Notes: generated by a model from the sequence alone, not told the origin. A DNA stretch of 64,000 bases from Gammaproteobacteria bacterium (GCA_018824405.1 JAHJGO010000011.1:295783-359782); one strand, 5' to 3'. Shown: positions 26,700-36,256, counted from the first letter of the stretch. A program made the numbers and translations.

Positions 26700-28100
26700 A
26701 TGAGCACTTTTACCGACTACGTTGTCGCCGATATGTCCCTGGCCACTTGGGGTCGCAAGGAAATTTCCATTGCGGAAATCGAAATGCCCGGCCTGATGGC
26801 CGTGCGCGAGGAGTTCGGCGCAGCACAGCCGCTCAAGGGCGCACGCATTGCCGGCTCGCTGCATATGACCATCCAGACTGCCGTGCTGATCGAAACCCTG
26901 ACCGCACTGGGCGCTGAAGTGCGCTGGGCCTCGTGCAATATCTACTCGACGCAGGACCAGGCCGCCGCCGCCATCGCTGCCGACAATATTCCGGTCTTTG
27001 CCTACAAGGGCGAGAACCTGGACGAATACTGGGACTTCACCCACCGCATTTTCGAGTGGCACGACGGCGGCATGCCGAACATGATCCTTGATGACGGCGG
27101 CGATGCCACCCTGCTGCTGCACCTGGGCACCCGCGCCGAGAAGGACGCCTCGGTGATCGCCAAGCCCACTAATGAAGAAGAGATCGCCCTCTACGCGGCA
27201 ATTGCCAAGCGCCTCAAGACCCATTCCGGCTGGTACTCCGCCCGCCTGGCCGCGATTCGCGGCGTGACCGAGGAAACCACCACCGGCGTACACCGCCTCT
27301 ACCAGATGCATGCCGAAGGTCGTCTGGCTTTCCCCGCCATCAACGTCAACGATTCCGTCACCAAGTCCAAGTTCGACAACCTGTACGGTTGCCGCGAATC
27401 CCTGCTGGACGGCATCAAGCGCGCCACCGACGTGATGGTTGCCGGCAAGATCTGCGTGGTGCTCGGTTACGGCGATGTGGGCAAGGGCTGTGCGCAGGCT
27501 TTTCGCGGCATGGGCGCGACCGTGTGGGTCACCGAAATCGACCCGATCTGCGCCCTGCAGGCTGCCATGGAAGGCTACCGCGTGGTGCGCATGGATGAAG
27601 TGGCCGATCAGGGCGACATCTTCGTGACCGCGACCGGCAACCTCAGCGTCATCAATCACGACCACATGGCCAAGATGAAGAACGAAGCCATCGTGTGCAA
27701 CATCGGTCATTTCGATTCCGAAATCGACATTGCTTCCCTGCGCAAATACGAGTGGGACAACATCAAGCCCCAGGTGGACCACGTGGTCTTCCCCGACGGC
27801 AAGAAGCTTATCGTGCTGGCTGAAGGCCGCCTGGTGAACCTGGGCTGCGCCACCGGCCACCCCAGCTTCGTCATGTCCGCCTCCTTCACCAACCAGGTGA
27901 TGGCCCAGATCGATCTGTTCAACAATCCGGACAAATACCCGGTCGGCGTGTACGTGCTGCCCAAGCATCTGGACGAGAAGGTGGCGCGCCTGCACCTGAA
28001 GAAGATCGGCGTGAACCTGACCGAGTTATCGACAGAGCAGGCCGTGTACATTGGCGTGCCGAAGAATGGTCCGTACAAACCGGATCATTACCGCTACTAA
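26700..28100 (+). CDS. ahcY: Adenosylhomocysteinase (SAH hydrolase)
   Basis: 466 aa from ATG 26700; an in-frame ATG at 26688 lies inside the leader hairpin and is rejected. Splits SAH reversibly to adenosine and homocysteine, removing the product inhibitor of methyltransferases. It has the N-terminal substrate part ([20 protein letters not shown]), the NAD-binding [11 protein letters not shown] and the C-terminal KPDHYRY typical of the family. Controlled by the SAH riboswitch; forms a SAM-recycling cluster with metK and metF. Confidence 0.99.
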   Translation: MSTFTDYVVADMSLATWGRKEISIAEIEMPGLMAVREEFGAAQPLKGARIAGSLHMTIQTAVLIETLTALGAEVRWASCNIYSTQDQAAAAIAADNIPVFAYKGENLDEYWDFTHRIFEWHDGGMPNMILDDGGDATLLLHLGTRAEKDASVIAKPTNEEEIALYAAIAKRLKTHSGWYSARLAAIRGVTEETTTGVHRLYQMHAEGRLAFPAINVNDSVTKSKFDNLYGCRESLLDGIKRATDVMVAGKICVVLGYGDVGKGCAQAFRGMGATVWVTEIDPICALQAAMEGYRVVRMDEVADQGDIFVTATGNLSVINHDHMAKMKNEAIVCNIGHFDSEIDIASLRKYEWDNIKPQVDHVVFPDGKKLIVLAEGRLVNLGCATGHPSFVMSASFTNQVMAQIDLFNNPDKYPVGVYVLPKHLDEKVARLHLKKIGVNLTELSTEQAVYIGVPKNGPYKPDHYRY

Positions 28101-28107
28101 ATATTTT

Positions 28108-28184
28108 TAACCGCGGAGGCGCAAAGGCGCAAAGGTGATGCCAGGGATTTTTCTTTCCCTGGCAACTTTGCGACTTTGCGGTTA
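28108..28184 (+). repeat. Long hairpin of tandem CGCAAAG motifs between ahcY and metF
   Basis: Two CGCAAAG copies (28120-28126, 28128-28134) face two CTTTGCG copies (28166-28172, 28174-28180) around a perfect inner stem GCCAGGGA / TCCCTGGC (28140-28147 with 28156-28163). TAACCGC/GCGGTTA lies at the base. It resembles scattered extragenic palindromes of the ACCGCGGAGGCGCAAAGG kind known from many proteobacterial genomes. It ends six bases before the metF ATG. Confidence 0.75.
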
Positions 28185-28189
28185 GCGTC

Positions 28190-29029
28190 ATGACAAAACC
28201 CATACTAAGTTTCGAATTCTTCCCGCCAAAGACTTCCGAGGGTATGGACAAGTTGCGCGCCACGCGCCAGCAACTCGCCCAGCTCAACCCGGAATTCTTC
28301 TCGGTGACCTTCGGTGCCGGCGGCTCCACGCGTGACCGTACGCTGGAAACCGTGATCGAAATTCAGCAGGAAGGCCACAAGGCAGCACCTCACCTGTCCT
28401 GCATCGGTTCAACACGGGAAAATATCCGCGCCATTCTCGGCGAATACAAAAGCCATGGCATCCGGCACATCGTTGCATTGCGCGGCGACCTGCCCTCCGG
28501 CACGCAGGATGTGGGCGAATTCCGCTACGCAAACGAACTGGTAGCTTTCATTCGTGCAGAAACCGGCGACTATTTTCATATCGAAGTAGCGGCCTACCCG
28601 GAATTTCATCCCCAGGCGCAAACAGCCCAGGCCGATCTTGCCAATTTCAGGCGCAAAGTCGACGCTGGCGCCAATGCGGCGATCACCCAGTACTTCTACA
28701 ATGCCGACGCCTACTTCAACTTCCGCGACGAGTGCGACGCCATGGGTATCTCCATCCCCATTGTGCCGGGCATCATGCCGATCAGCAATTTTTCTCAGCT
28801 GGCACGCTTCTCCGATGCCTGTGGCGCTGAAATCCCGCGCTGGCTGCGCCTCAAGATGCAGGGGTATGGCGATGACGTTGCCTCGGTTCGCGCCTGCGGG
28901 CTGGATGTGGTAACCGCCATGTGCGACCGCCTGCTGCAGGGAGGTGCGCCGGGACTGCATTTTTATACTCTCAATCAGGCGGGGTTGATCACAACCATCT
29001 GGCAGAGACTGAGCTTGCGGAATGCGTAA
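28190..29029 (+). CDS. metF: 5,10-methylenetetrahydrofolate reductase
   Basis: 279 aa FAD TIM-barrel enzyme, starting MTKPILSFEFFPPKT, the normal N-terminus. It makes 5-methyl-THF for remethylating homocysteine to methionine and thus closes the methyl cycle begun by metK and ahcY. Seen: SFEFFPPKT, FSVTFGAGGSTRD and ALRGDLPSG. No Shine-Dalgarno is evident because the bases before the ATG belong to the 3' arm of the preceding hairpin. Confidence 0.98.
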   Translation: MTKPILSFEFFPPKTSEGMDKLRATRQQLAQLNPEFFSVTFGAGGSTRDRTLETVIEIQQEGHKAAPHLSCIGSTRENIRAILGEYKSHGIRHIVALRGDLPSGTQDVGEFRYANELVAFIRAETGDYFHIEVAAYPEFHPQAQTAQADLANFRRKVDAGANAAITQYFYNADAYFNFRDECDAMGISIPIVPGIMPISNFSQLARFSDACGAEIPRWLRLKMQGYGDDVASVRACGLDVVTAMCDRLLQGGAPGLHFYTLNQAGLITTIWQRLSLRNA

Positions 29030-29280
29030 GTTTGGCTTGAAATAAAGAAAGGCAGGATTGATGAGGGGGATGCTGAATTGAAGGGCTCGCGCTCATTAAC
29101 AGGCGAGCTTGTTGCACAAAAGCAACACAATTCATCGCCATGTTGCGCAAATCCCAAATTTGCCTTGCCAGTATCTGCGGCAATTTGCAAGAATGCATTA
29201 ACTTCTCAATAGAGAGGTTAAGTAAACTCGGATAACCGAACTACTAAGCAACTCTAAAACTCAACTCATTGGAGAGATTT

Positions 29281-30318
29281 ATGAACAAGAAACTTCTGGC
29301 TCTGGCAGTCGCTGCCGCTCTGATCCCTGCTGCTGCAATGGCCGATTCCGGCAACGTTAAGATTTCCGGTGGTCTGCATATGTCCGTGGATAGCCTGGAC
29401 GATGGCATGAACCGCGAAACCAACATTGCCAGCAACTCTTCCTGGATCAAGTTTTCCGGCGACGAAGCTCTGGGTAACGGCCTGAAAGCCATTTGGCAAC
29501 TGGACACCCAGATCGGCATGGGCAACACCAGCAATGACGGCAACAACACATGGGCAAACCGCAACAGCTTTATCGGTCTGTCCGGTAACTTCGGTACCAC
29601 AATTCTGGGTCGTCATGACACCCCGCTGAAACTGGTAGGCCGCAAGGCAGACCTGTTCGGTGACCAGATCGGTGATTCCCGTAATCTGATTACTGTCGGC
29701 GGTATCGGCGACCTGCGTCCAGATAACGTGATTGCCTACATCTCCCCAACCATGGGTGGTTTCCACGGCGCAATCGCTTACGTTACCAACAATGACGCTA
29801 ACTTTACAGAAGCCAACTCCACCAAGGCCACAAGCGCCCTGGGTATTTACGAAAATGGTCCAGTAATGCTGGGTCTGGGTTACGAAGTTCACAATGTTGC
29901 AGGTACCAGCGCTGATCCTAAGCAATGGCGTCTGGTTGGTGGCTATAACTTCGGTGACGTGAAACTGGTTGCTCTGTACCAGAAAGCCGACGACCTGGGT
30001 GCTGTTGACAGCGCTGACCGCAAGGTCTGGGGTCTGGGTGCAGCCTACAAGATGGGTGCCGCAACCATCAAAGGTCAGTACTACAATGCAGGTGATTTGA
30101 ACAGCGTAAACAACACCGGTGCCAAGATGTACGCCCTGGGTGTGGATTACTCCCTGTCCAAGCGTACAACTACTTATGTTGCTTACGCACGCACCAACAA
30201 CGATGACAACACCCAGAGCTTCACAGCGTTTGGTGGTGGCCATGGTGACAACCCAGCAACTGCTGCTGCTGGTGAAAACTCTACTGGCTTCTCCCTGGGT
30301 ATGAAGCACTCCTTCTAA
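29281..30318 (+). CDS. Trimeric porin of the betaproteobacterial OmpC-like family
   Basis: 345 aa from ATG 29281 with TTGGAGAG upstream. Signal peptide MNKKLLALAVAAALIPAAAM, then a 16-strand type barrel: repeated alternating strands, the PEFGR-like loop region (GNFGTTILGRHDTPLKL) and a C-terminal Phe (GMKHSF) needed for BAM assembly. General diffusion of small solutes across the outer membrane. The 251-base upstream region is AT-richer and has one small hairpin (29085-29108) but no promoter I can fix. High use of a few codons suggests strong expression. Terminator follows. Confidence 0.95.
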   Translation: MNKKLLALAVAAALIPAAAMADSGNVKISGGLHMSVDSLDDGMNRETNIASNSSWIKFSGDEALGNGLKAIWQLDTQIGMGNTSNDGNNTWANRNSFIGLSGNFGTTILGRHDTPLKLVGRKADLFGDQIGDSRNLITVGGIGDLRPDNVIAYISPTMGGFHGAIAYVTNNDANFTEANSTKATSALGIYENGPVMLGLGYEVHNVAGTSADPKQWRLVGGYNFGDVKLVALYQKADDLGAVDSADRKVWGLGAAYKMGAATIKGQYYNAGDLNSVNNTGAKMYALGVDYSLSKRTTTYVAYARTNNDDNTQSFTAFGGGHGDNPATAAAGENSTGFSLGMKHSF

Positions 30319-30358
30319 TTTCTGGCCGGCTAGCCCGGTCTGATATAAGAAGATTAAA

Positions 30359-30384
30359 ACGGGCGCCACGGCGCCCGTTTTTTA
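30359..30384 (+). terminator. Intrinsic terminator of the porin gene
   Basis: 8-bp GC-rich stem ACGGGCGC / GCGCCCGT, loop CACG, then six T at 30378-30383. Confidence 0.92.
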
Positions 30385-30445
30385 TTGTTCAAATTACTTT
30401 GAAATTAATACATGCTAAAACTGGCTTTTGGGGCGTGCCATAAGA

Positions 30446-30481
30446 AATAGACCAGCATCTAGCTAAGACCTGCTGTCTATT
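30446..30481 (-). terminator. Hairpin after the epimerase gene, possible terminator
   Basis: AATAGACCAGCA and TGCTGTCTATT form an 11-bp stem with one bulged C. Read on the minus strand the hairpin lies about 30 bases after the epimerase stop and is followed by a short T-rich run. A separate TGTTCA-N4-TGAACA palindrome (30487-30502) lies between it and the gene. Confidence 0.5.
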
Positions 30482-30513
30482 TTGGGTGTTCAGTTATGAA
30501 CAGACATCTGCAT

Positions 30514-31518
30514 TTATTTATAATAGTCGCGGTGCCAAGCCACAAACTTCTCAACTCCATCTTTTAGTGCCGTGGCTGGTGAAAAGCCAACTGCACTGCG
30601 CAATTCCTCGATATCAGCATAAGTTGCTTCTACGTCGCCGTCCTGCATTGGCAGCATGTTCTTGACTGCTTTCTTTCCTATCGCTTCTTCGATGGCACTG
30701 ATGAATGTCATCAATTCCACTGGTTCGTGGTTGCCGATGTTGTAAACGCGGAAAGGTGCGTAGCTGGTCGCGGCATCCGGCTGGCTGCGGTCGAAAGCCG
30801 GGTCGGAAGTGGCAGTCTTGTCGAGTACGCGCACCACGCCCTCCACGATATCGTCGATATAGGTGAAATCGCGCCGCATTTTTCCTTGGTTGAAAACATC
30901 AATGGCGCGTCCGGCGCGAATTGCGGAAGTAAATAGGGAGGGCGACATGTCGGGACGGCCCCACGGTCCGTAAACGGTAAAAAAACGCAGGCCAGTGGTG
31001 GGCAGGCCGAAGAGGTGGCTGTAGGTGTGCGCCATCAGTTCGTTGGATTTTTTGGTGGCAGCGTAGAGACTTACCGGGTGATCCACGTTGTCATGCACGG
31101 AAAATGGCATATGGGTGTTGGCGCCATAGACGCTGGAGCTGCTGGCGTAAACCAGATGTTCGACCTGATTGTGGCGGCAACCCTCCAGCAGGTTGAGAAA
31201 TCCGACAACATTGGCCTCGATATAGGCATGGGGATTCTGCAGCGAGTAGCGCACGCCGGGTTGGGCGGCAAGGTTAATCACCCGGTTGAATTTTTCTTTG
31301 GCAAACAAGGTTTCAGTGGCCTGTCGGTCAGCCATGTCCATGCGGATGAATTTGAAGCCAGCGAGCGGGGTAAGTTGCTTGAGGCGATCTTCTTTGAGTT
31401 GAACGTCGTAATAATCGTTCAGGTTGTCGATGCCAACCACTTCCACGCCCTTGGCGAGCAGGCGCTGTGCAGTATGCATGCCGATGAAGCCGGCAGCGCC
31501 GGTGACCAGAACTTTCAA
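30514..31518 (-). CDS. NAD-dependent sugar epimerase, UDP-glucuronate 4-epimerase type
   Basis: 334 aa starting at TTG 31518 (LKVLVTGAAGFIG), chosen because AAGGAG lies six bases upstream and family members start MKVLVTG. Extended SDR: NAD loop GAAGFIG, catalytic YAATKKSNE, and YGPWGRPDMS typical of UDP-GlcA epimerases that make UDP-GalA for LPS or capsule. Its start is one base after the stop of the glycosyltransferase gene, so the pair is translationally linked. Confidence 0.92.
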   Translation of the reverse strand: MKVLVTGAAGFIGMHTAQRLLAKGVEVVGIDNLNDYYDVQLKEDRLKQLTPLAGFKFIRMDMADRQATETLFAKEKFNRVINLAAQPGVRYSLQNPHAYIEANVVGFLNLLEGCRHNQVEHLVYASSSSVYGANTHMPFSVHDNVDHPVSLYAATKKSNELMAHTYSHLFGLPTTGLRFFTVYGPWGRPDMSPSLFTSAIRAGRAIDVFNQGKMRRDFTYIDDIVEGVVRVLDKTATSDPAFDRSQPDAATSYAPFRVYNIGNHEPVELMTFISAIEEAIGKKAVKNMLPMQDGDVEATYADIEELRSAVGFSPATALKDGVEKFVAWHRDYYK

Positions 31519-31519
31519 A

Positions 31520-32272
31520 TCATTCTCCTTTTTGCAAAGCCATGAGCTTTGCATATTTCATGAAACTGTTGCCGCAACCGATGGCGATATGCACCAGGCC
31601 CGCAATGCCATCCAGCATACCTAGGCGAAAAAAATAAAACCGCACGAAGCGTACGAGCGGGCTGAATATCAACTGTGCCGGGTGCGCAGAATGCCCAGCC
31701 TGATGCAGGGCCGCGGCCTGCAGCGAGGTATAGCGGTTCTGCTTCTCCAGGTAAGCAGCCAGGTCCTCGGCAGAGTCATGCAGCAAATTGCCGCGCAGCG
31801 TGCCGACTTCGCCGTTGGTCAGCACTTTTTCATGCACCGCATCGTCGCTCCAGTGTGCGTGGCGGCGGTCGAATAAACGCAGGCTCCAGTCCGGGTAGCC
31901 TTCGCCGTGACGCAAATAACGTCCCATGAAACGATTGCTGCGGGGCATACGATAAGTATGAAATTCAGGATGCTGCAGCGTGGCGACAATGCTGGAGCGC
32001 AAGTCTTGACTTACGCGCTCGTCTGCATCCATGCACAGCACCCAATCGTTGCGGGCCTTCTCAACAGCGAACTGTTTTTGCGGACCGAAACCGAGCCAAT
32101 CCTGAGAAATGACCCGTGCGCCATATTCTAACGCAATTGCTTGTGTCCCATCGTTGCTGCCGCTATCAATCACCACGATTTCGTCCGCGAACTTGACACT
32201 TTCAAGGCAAGCCTCGAGCTGATGCGCTGCATTCAGCGTAATGACCACAACGGAAAATGGCTGGGTTTGCAT
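31520..32272 (-). CDS. Family 2 glycosyltransferase, WaaE/KdtX type
   Basis: 250 aa. GT-A fold with VVVITLNAAHQLEACLESV, DEIVVIDSGSNDGT (nucleotide site) and VLCMDADERV (DxD-like metal motif). WaaE/KdtX members add a sugar to the inner LPS core. It is divergent from waaC by 44 bases, which fits LPS core assembly. Confidence 0.9.
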   Translation of the reverse strand: MQTQPFSVVVITLNAAHQLEACLESVKFADEIVVIDSGSNDGTQAIALEYGARVISQDWLGFGPQKQFAVEKARNDWVLCMDADERVSQDLRSSIVATLQHPEFHTYRMPRSNRFMGRYLRHGEGYPDWSLRLFDRRHAHWSDDAVHEKVLTNGEVGTLRGNLLHDSAEDLAAYLEKQNRYTSLQAAALHQAGHSAHPAQLIFSPLVRFVRFYFFRLGMLDGIAGLVHIAIGCGNSFMKYAKLMALQKGE

Positions 32273-32316
32273 GGATCCTTATTATGCCTGCTGGCTGGGT
32301 AGGCTAAAATAGCAGA

Positions 32317-33276
32317 ATGTTGAAAATATTGCTGGTAAAGACTTCTTCCATGGGTGATGTCATTCACGCGCTACCATCCGTGACTGACATCGCCGAACAT
32401 TATCCCGAAGCGAAAGTGGATTGGGTGGTGGAGGAGAATTTTGCAGAACTGCCAACTTTGCATCCAGGGGTGGGAAAGGTCATTCCGGTGGCTGTAAGAC
32501 GCTGGCGCCGAAATATACTGGCCCGCTCCAGCTGGCGTGAGATGGCAGCCTTCCGCCGCATGATTCAGGCAACGGACTATGACCTGATTATCGACAACCA
32601 GGGCTTGCTCAAGAGTGCCGCCATCGCACACTTGGCGCACGGGCCGCGATGCGGCTACGATCGGGCAAGCGCGCGCGAGCCTTTGGCGTCTTTTGTTTAT
32701 GACCGAAACATCAAGGTGGAACGCGATCTTCACGCAGTGGAGCGCAACCGCCTGCTAGTGGGACGGGCTCTGGGTTACGTGCCAGGTGAAAGCGTGGATT
32801 ACGGCATCGCCGCGCCTGCGTTGTCACTGCCGTGGATGCCAAGTGGGCGCTACGTGGTGCTGTTGCATGCCACCAGTCGTGCCGACAAGGAATGGCCTGA
32901 AGCTGATTGGCTTGCGTTGGCTGCCCGCCTTAACAGTCAGGGGCTCGGTTGCATCCTGCCCTGGGGGGCAGTGCATGAGCAGGAGCGCAGCGAGCGTCTG
33001 GCGAAGCAAATAGCCAATGCCGTGGTGCCGCCGCGCCTGAATCTGACTCAGGCAGCTGCACTACTGGGTGGAGCGGAAGCTGTTGTGGGTGTGGATACCG
33101 GCCTGACCCACCTCGCCGCCGCGTTGAAGGTGCCAGTCGTCGCGCTGTATTGTGCATCCGACCCCGGTCTGACCGGCGTCTATGCAAGCGGTCCTGCCGT
33201 CAATCTTGGCCGGGCGGGGCAAGTGCCACAGTTGGCTGAAGTCAGTGCGGCACTGGAAAAGGTCATGCAGCGATGA
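32317..33276 (+). CDS. waaC: LPS heptosyltransferase I
   Basis: 319 aa GT9 enzyme that transfers the first heptose from ADP-heptose to Kdo2-lipid A at the inner membrane. Typical start MLKILLVKTSSMGDVIHALP; the C-terminal domain has GVDTGLTHLAAAL, the ADP-heptose-binding signature. It overlaps waaA by four bases (ATGA). ADP-heptose would come from the gmhA/rfaE2 steps encoded about 20 kb earlier. Confidence 0.97.
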   Translation: MLKILLVKTSSMGDVIHALPSVTDIAEHYPEAKVDWVVEENFAELPTLHPGVGKVIPVAVRRWRRNILARSSWREMAAFRRMIQATDYDLIIDNQGLLKSAAIAHLAHGPRCGYDRASAREPLASFVYDRNIKVERDLHAVERNRLLVGRALGYVPGESVDYGIAAPALSLPWMPSGRYVVLLHATSRADKEWPEADWLALAARLNSQGLGCILPWGAVHEQERSERLAKQIANAVVPPRLNLTQAAALLGGAEAVVGVDTGLTHLAAALKVPVVALYCASDPGLTGVYASGPAVNLGRAGQVPQLAEVSAALEKVMQR

Positions 33277-34580
33277 AAGGTAAGTCAAGCCAGCAAGACG
33301 GAGCAGGGGCAAGAGGCTGGCTGTATAGCGCCGTTCTATTTCTGCTTTTGCCCTATGTGGCATTTCACCTTGTCTGGCGGGCGCGTCGCCAGCCTGAATA
33401 TCTGCGGTTCTGGGGCGAACGCTTTGGCCGCTACCACCAGATACGACCTTTGCGTCCGGTGATCTGGCTGCATGCGGTATCGGTAGGCGAAACACGCGCC
33501 GCTGCGCCGCTGGTTAAAGCACTGCAGATACGCTATCCCGGACACCAGATTCTCCTGACCCACATGACGCCCACCGGGCGCGAAACCGGTGAGCAGTTAT
33601 TCGGGTCGGATGTGCTGCGCTGCTATCTGCCTTATGACTACCCGTTCGCCGTGCGGCGTTTTCTCGATCACTTCGAGCCCGAGCTTGGGTTGCTGCTGGA
33701 AACAGAGATCTGGCCAAACCTGATTCAGGCATGCCGCAGTGCAAACATTCCTCTGTGCCTGGTGAATGCCCGCCTTTCGGAAAAGTCGGCGCGCCGCTAT
33801 GCGCGATTCGGAAGTCTGACAGCAGCCAGCTTGCGTCAAATGGGCGCAATTGCCGCCCAGACGGAAGAGGATGCGCAGCGCCTTGAAGCTTTGGGCGCCA
33901 CAAATGTCAGCGTGGTTGGCAACCTCAAGTTCGATATTACTCCTTCAGCTGAATTGCTTGAGCTTGGTCAAAGTCTGTTGCAACGTTTTGGCCCGGAGCG
34001 CGAGATATTTCTCGCTGCAAGCACGCGCGAAGGGGAGGAAGAAAAGATTCTGGATGCGGTGCAGGGGATCGGGATTCCGGATTTGCTCATAGTGATCGTA
34101 CCGCGCCATCCGCAGCGCTTCGATGCGGTGGCGCAGCTGCTTGAACAGCGCGGCATTCGTTATCAGCGTCGTAGCCAGGAGGGGCCTGTCGGAAAGGATA
34201 CAGCAGTGGTGCTGGGCGACAGCATGGGCGAAATGTTCGCCTACTATGCCGCTTGCGATGTGGCTTTTATCGGCGGCAGTCTGTTGCCCTATGGGGGGCA
34301 GAACCTGATCGAGGGCTGTGCCGTGGGCAAGCCCGTGATAATTGGCCCGCATACCTATAATTTTACCGAAGCTGCAAAGCAGGCGGTGGAAGCCGGGGCT
34401 GCCGTGCGGGTGGCAAGTGAAGTGGAGTTGGCGCGGGAGCTGCGGGATTTGTTACATAGCCCTGAGCGGTGCCGTTGCATGGGTCAGGCCGGTCTGGAAT
34501 TCAGTCGGCAACATCAGGGGGCGACAGAAAAAGTAATGACTCTGCTGAAGCGAATCGGCCCGCCTGTCCTCCCCCAGTAA
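33273..34580 (+). CDS. waaA: 3-deoxy-D-manno-octulosonic acid (Kdo) transferase
   Basis: 435 aa. An N-terminal membrane anchor (WLYSAVLFLLLPYVAFHLVW) precedes a GT-B fold with WLHAVSVGETRAAAPLV and the C-terminal GGSLLPYGGQNLIEG and HTYNF. Adds Kdo residues to lipid IVA. The 4-base overlap with waaC points to one operon. It converges with the tolC-like gene, leaving five bases. Confidence 0.97.
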   Translation: MKGKSSQQDGAGARGWLYSAVLFLLLPYVAFHLVWRARRQPEYLRFWGERFGRYHQIRPLRPVIWLHAVSVGETRAAAPLVKALQIRYPGHQILLTHMTPTGRETGEQLFGSDVLRCYLPYDYPFAVRRFLDHFEPELGLLLETEIWPNLIQACRSANIPLCLVNARLSEKSARRYARFGSLTAASLRQMGAIAAQTEEDAQRLEALGATNVSVVGNLKFDITPSAELLELGQSLLQRFGPEREIFLAASTREGEEEKILDAVQGIGIPDLLIVIVPRHPQRFDAVAQLLEQRGIRYQRRSQEGPVGKDTAVVLGDSMGEMFAYYAACDVAFIGGSLLPYGGQNLIEGCAVGKPVIIGPHTYNFTEAAKQAVEAGAAVRVASEVELARELRDLLHSPERCRCMGQAGLEFSRQHQGATEKVMTLLKRIGPPVLPQ

Positions 34581-34585
34581 GGGGC

Positions 34586-35899
34586 TTATTTAAGCCACTG
34601 ATTGACCTGTTGCAGATCGCCCTCTGCCAGCGTGCCCGCGGCCGATTTCAGCTTCAGGCGGCTTACGAGATAGGCATAGCGCGCCTTGTAGAGATCGCGC
34701 TTGGCACTGAAAAGTTGTTGCTGTGCATTGAGCACGTCCACGTTGGTGCGCACGCCGACTTCCAGTCCCAGCCGGGTGGAGTCGAGCGAGCTCTGGCTCG
34801 ACACCAGCGCCTGTTCCAGCGCCCTGACTTGTGCCGCACCGCTGGTGACACCTAGATACGCCTCGCGGGTGGAGAGCGCAGACTGGCGTACTTCCAGTGT
34901 CAGATCCTGGCGCGCTTTTTCCTGATTGGCTACTGCTTCACGTACTCTTGAACTGGCTGCTCCGCCCTGATACAGCGGCAGTCCGAGTTGTAGTCCGATC
35001 GTCGCGGCCTTGGTGTCATAGGCGCCAAAACGTCCGCCGCTCAGGCTACTATCGCCATAAGTAGCCACCAGATCGAGCGTCGGGTGGTGGCCGCCACGGT
35101 TGCGCTCCACTTCCTGATTGGCGATTTCCGCGCTGATGCGTTTTGTCTGAACCAGTAAATTATCGTGTTCTGCCGCTTCAACCCATTTGCTGATGTCGTT
35201 GGGCTCGGGTGCTTGCAGCGATAGGTCTGCCGCAAGCGTGGCAAGAGAACCAGGCAACTTTCCGATGATTTTTTCCAGTGCCCTCTGGCGGATTTCGAGA
35301 TCGTTAAGCGCAGCGATCTCACTGGCGTTGGCCAAGTCGAAACGTGCCTGTGCCTCGTGGGTGTCGGTAATGGTCGCGGTGCCGACCTCGAAGCTCATTT
35401 TTGCCTGATCCAGCTGCTCCTGAATGGCTTTCTTCTGCGTCGCGGCCAGCGTGACATTGTCTTGTGCCAGCAGCACGTCGAAATACGCCTGGGCGACATT
35501 GAGGATCAGCCCCTGCTGCGCTGCTGCGTACTGGATCTCCGCCACTGCGCTTTGCAGTTTGCCCTGTTCGTACTCGGCCCAGTTCTGACGTCGGTAAATG
35601 GGTTGCATCAGGGTAAGTTTTGCGCCGTTGGAATTGTAGTTGTAGTCGGTCGTGATCCCGTTGCTGCGCGTCTGGATTTCTTCCTCGTTCCAGATGGTGC
35701 TGGCACCCAGATCCAGAGAGGGAAGCAGCAGTGCGCGCCCCTGCGGCAGTTTTTCCTGCCCGGCCTGATAGGCCGCACGTGCAGAGGCGAGTGCAGCGTC
35801 GTTGGCGAGCGCGTCGCGATAGATGTCCATCAGGTTGGCGGCTTGTGTGCTTGGAGCGAAGGCGGTCGCTATCAGTAATGCCAGAGTGAGTCGTTTCAT
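34586..35899 (-). CDS. tolC: TolC-family outer membrane efflux protein
   Basis: 437 aa from ATG 35899 (MKRLTLALLIATAFAPSTQA, signal peptide). Two repeated OEP domains of long coiled helices and short strands; LMDIYRDALANDAALASARA opens the first. Forms the trimeric exit duct for RND/ABC/MFS efflux pumps or type I secretion. No pump gene is adjacent. An ATG five codons upstream is possible but gives a worse signal peptide. Confidence 0.94.
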   Translation of the reverse strand: MKRLTLALLIATAFAPSTQAANLMDIYRDALANDAALASARAAYQAGQEKLPQGRALLLPSLDLGASTIWNEEEIQTRSNGITTDYNYNSNGAKLTLMQPIYRRQNWAEYEQGKLQSAVAEIQYAAAQQGLILNVAQAYFDVLLAQDNVTLAATQKKAIQEQLDQAKMSFEVGTATITDTHEAQARFDLANASEIAALNDLEIRQRALEKIIGKLPGSLATLAADLSLQAPEPNDISKWVEAAEHDNLLVQTKRISAEIANQEVERNRGGHHPTLDLVATYGDSSLSGGRFGAYDTKAATIGLQLGLPLYQGGAASSRVREAVANQEKARQDLTLEVRQSALSTREAYLGVTSGAAQVRALEQALVSSQSSLDSTRLGLEVGVRTNVDVLNAQQQLFSAKRDLYKARYAYLVSRLKLKSAAGTLAEGDLQQVNQWLK

Positions 35900-35926
35900 G
35901 AGAAATATATCCAATCCAGTATCGTT

Positions 35927-36250
35927 CTAGTATTTGCGCATCTCAGAGTCAACGTCCCTAGCCCAGGCTTCAACGCCACCCTGTAAATTATATATCTTGT
36001 CAAAACCGGCCTGCTGAAGAAACAGCCCGGCGCGATAACTGCGTACGCCATGATGGCAAATCAATATGATTTCAGCTTCGGGATCGAGTTCCGTCATGCG
36101 TTCCGGTATTTGGCCCAGGGGTATCAGCATTGATCCTTCAATGTGACAATACTGGAATTCCCAGGTTTCACGCACATCGACCAAAAGAGGTGGGGGTCGC
36201 AACGCGTCATCCAGCCATTCCTTCAGGCCGTGGGGATGAAGCTGGATCAC
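35927..36250 (-). CDS. Single-domain rhodanese-like protein
   Basis: 107 aa, no signal peptide. One rhodanese domain with DVRETWEFQYCHIEGS and active-site loop CHHGVRS (the Cys that carries persulfide). Likely a cytoplasmic sulfurtransferase. It lies between pcm and tolC on the same strand with gaps of six and 27 bases, so a pcm-rhodanese-tolC transcript is likely. Confidence 0.95.
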   Translation of the reverse strand: MIQLHPHGLKEWLDDALRPPPLLVDVRETWEFQYCHIEGSMLIPLGQIPERMTELDPEAEIILICHHGVRSYRAGLFLQQAGFDKIYNLQGGVEAWARDVDSEMRKY

Positions 36251-36256
36251 GGACGC

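Noticed and set aside
26676-27995. Long open frame (439 codons) antisense to ahcY
   Set aside because: ahcY is certain; the antisense frame arises from its GC-biased codon use and has no recognisable protein features.
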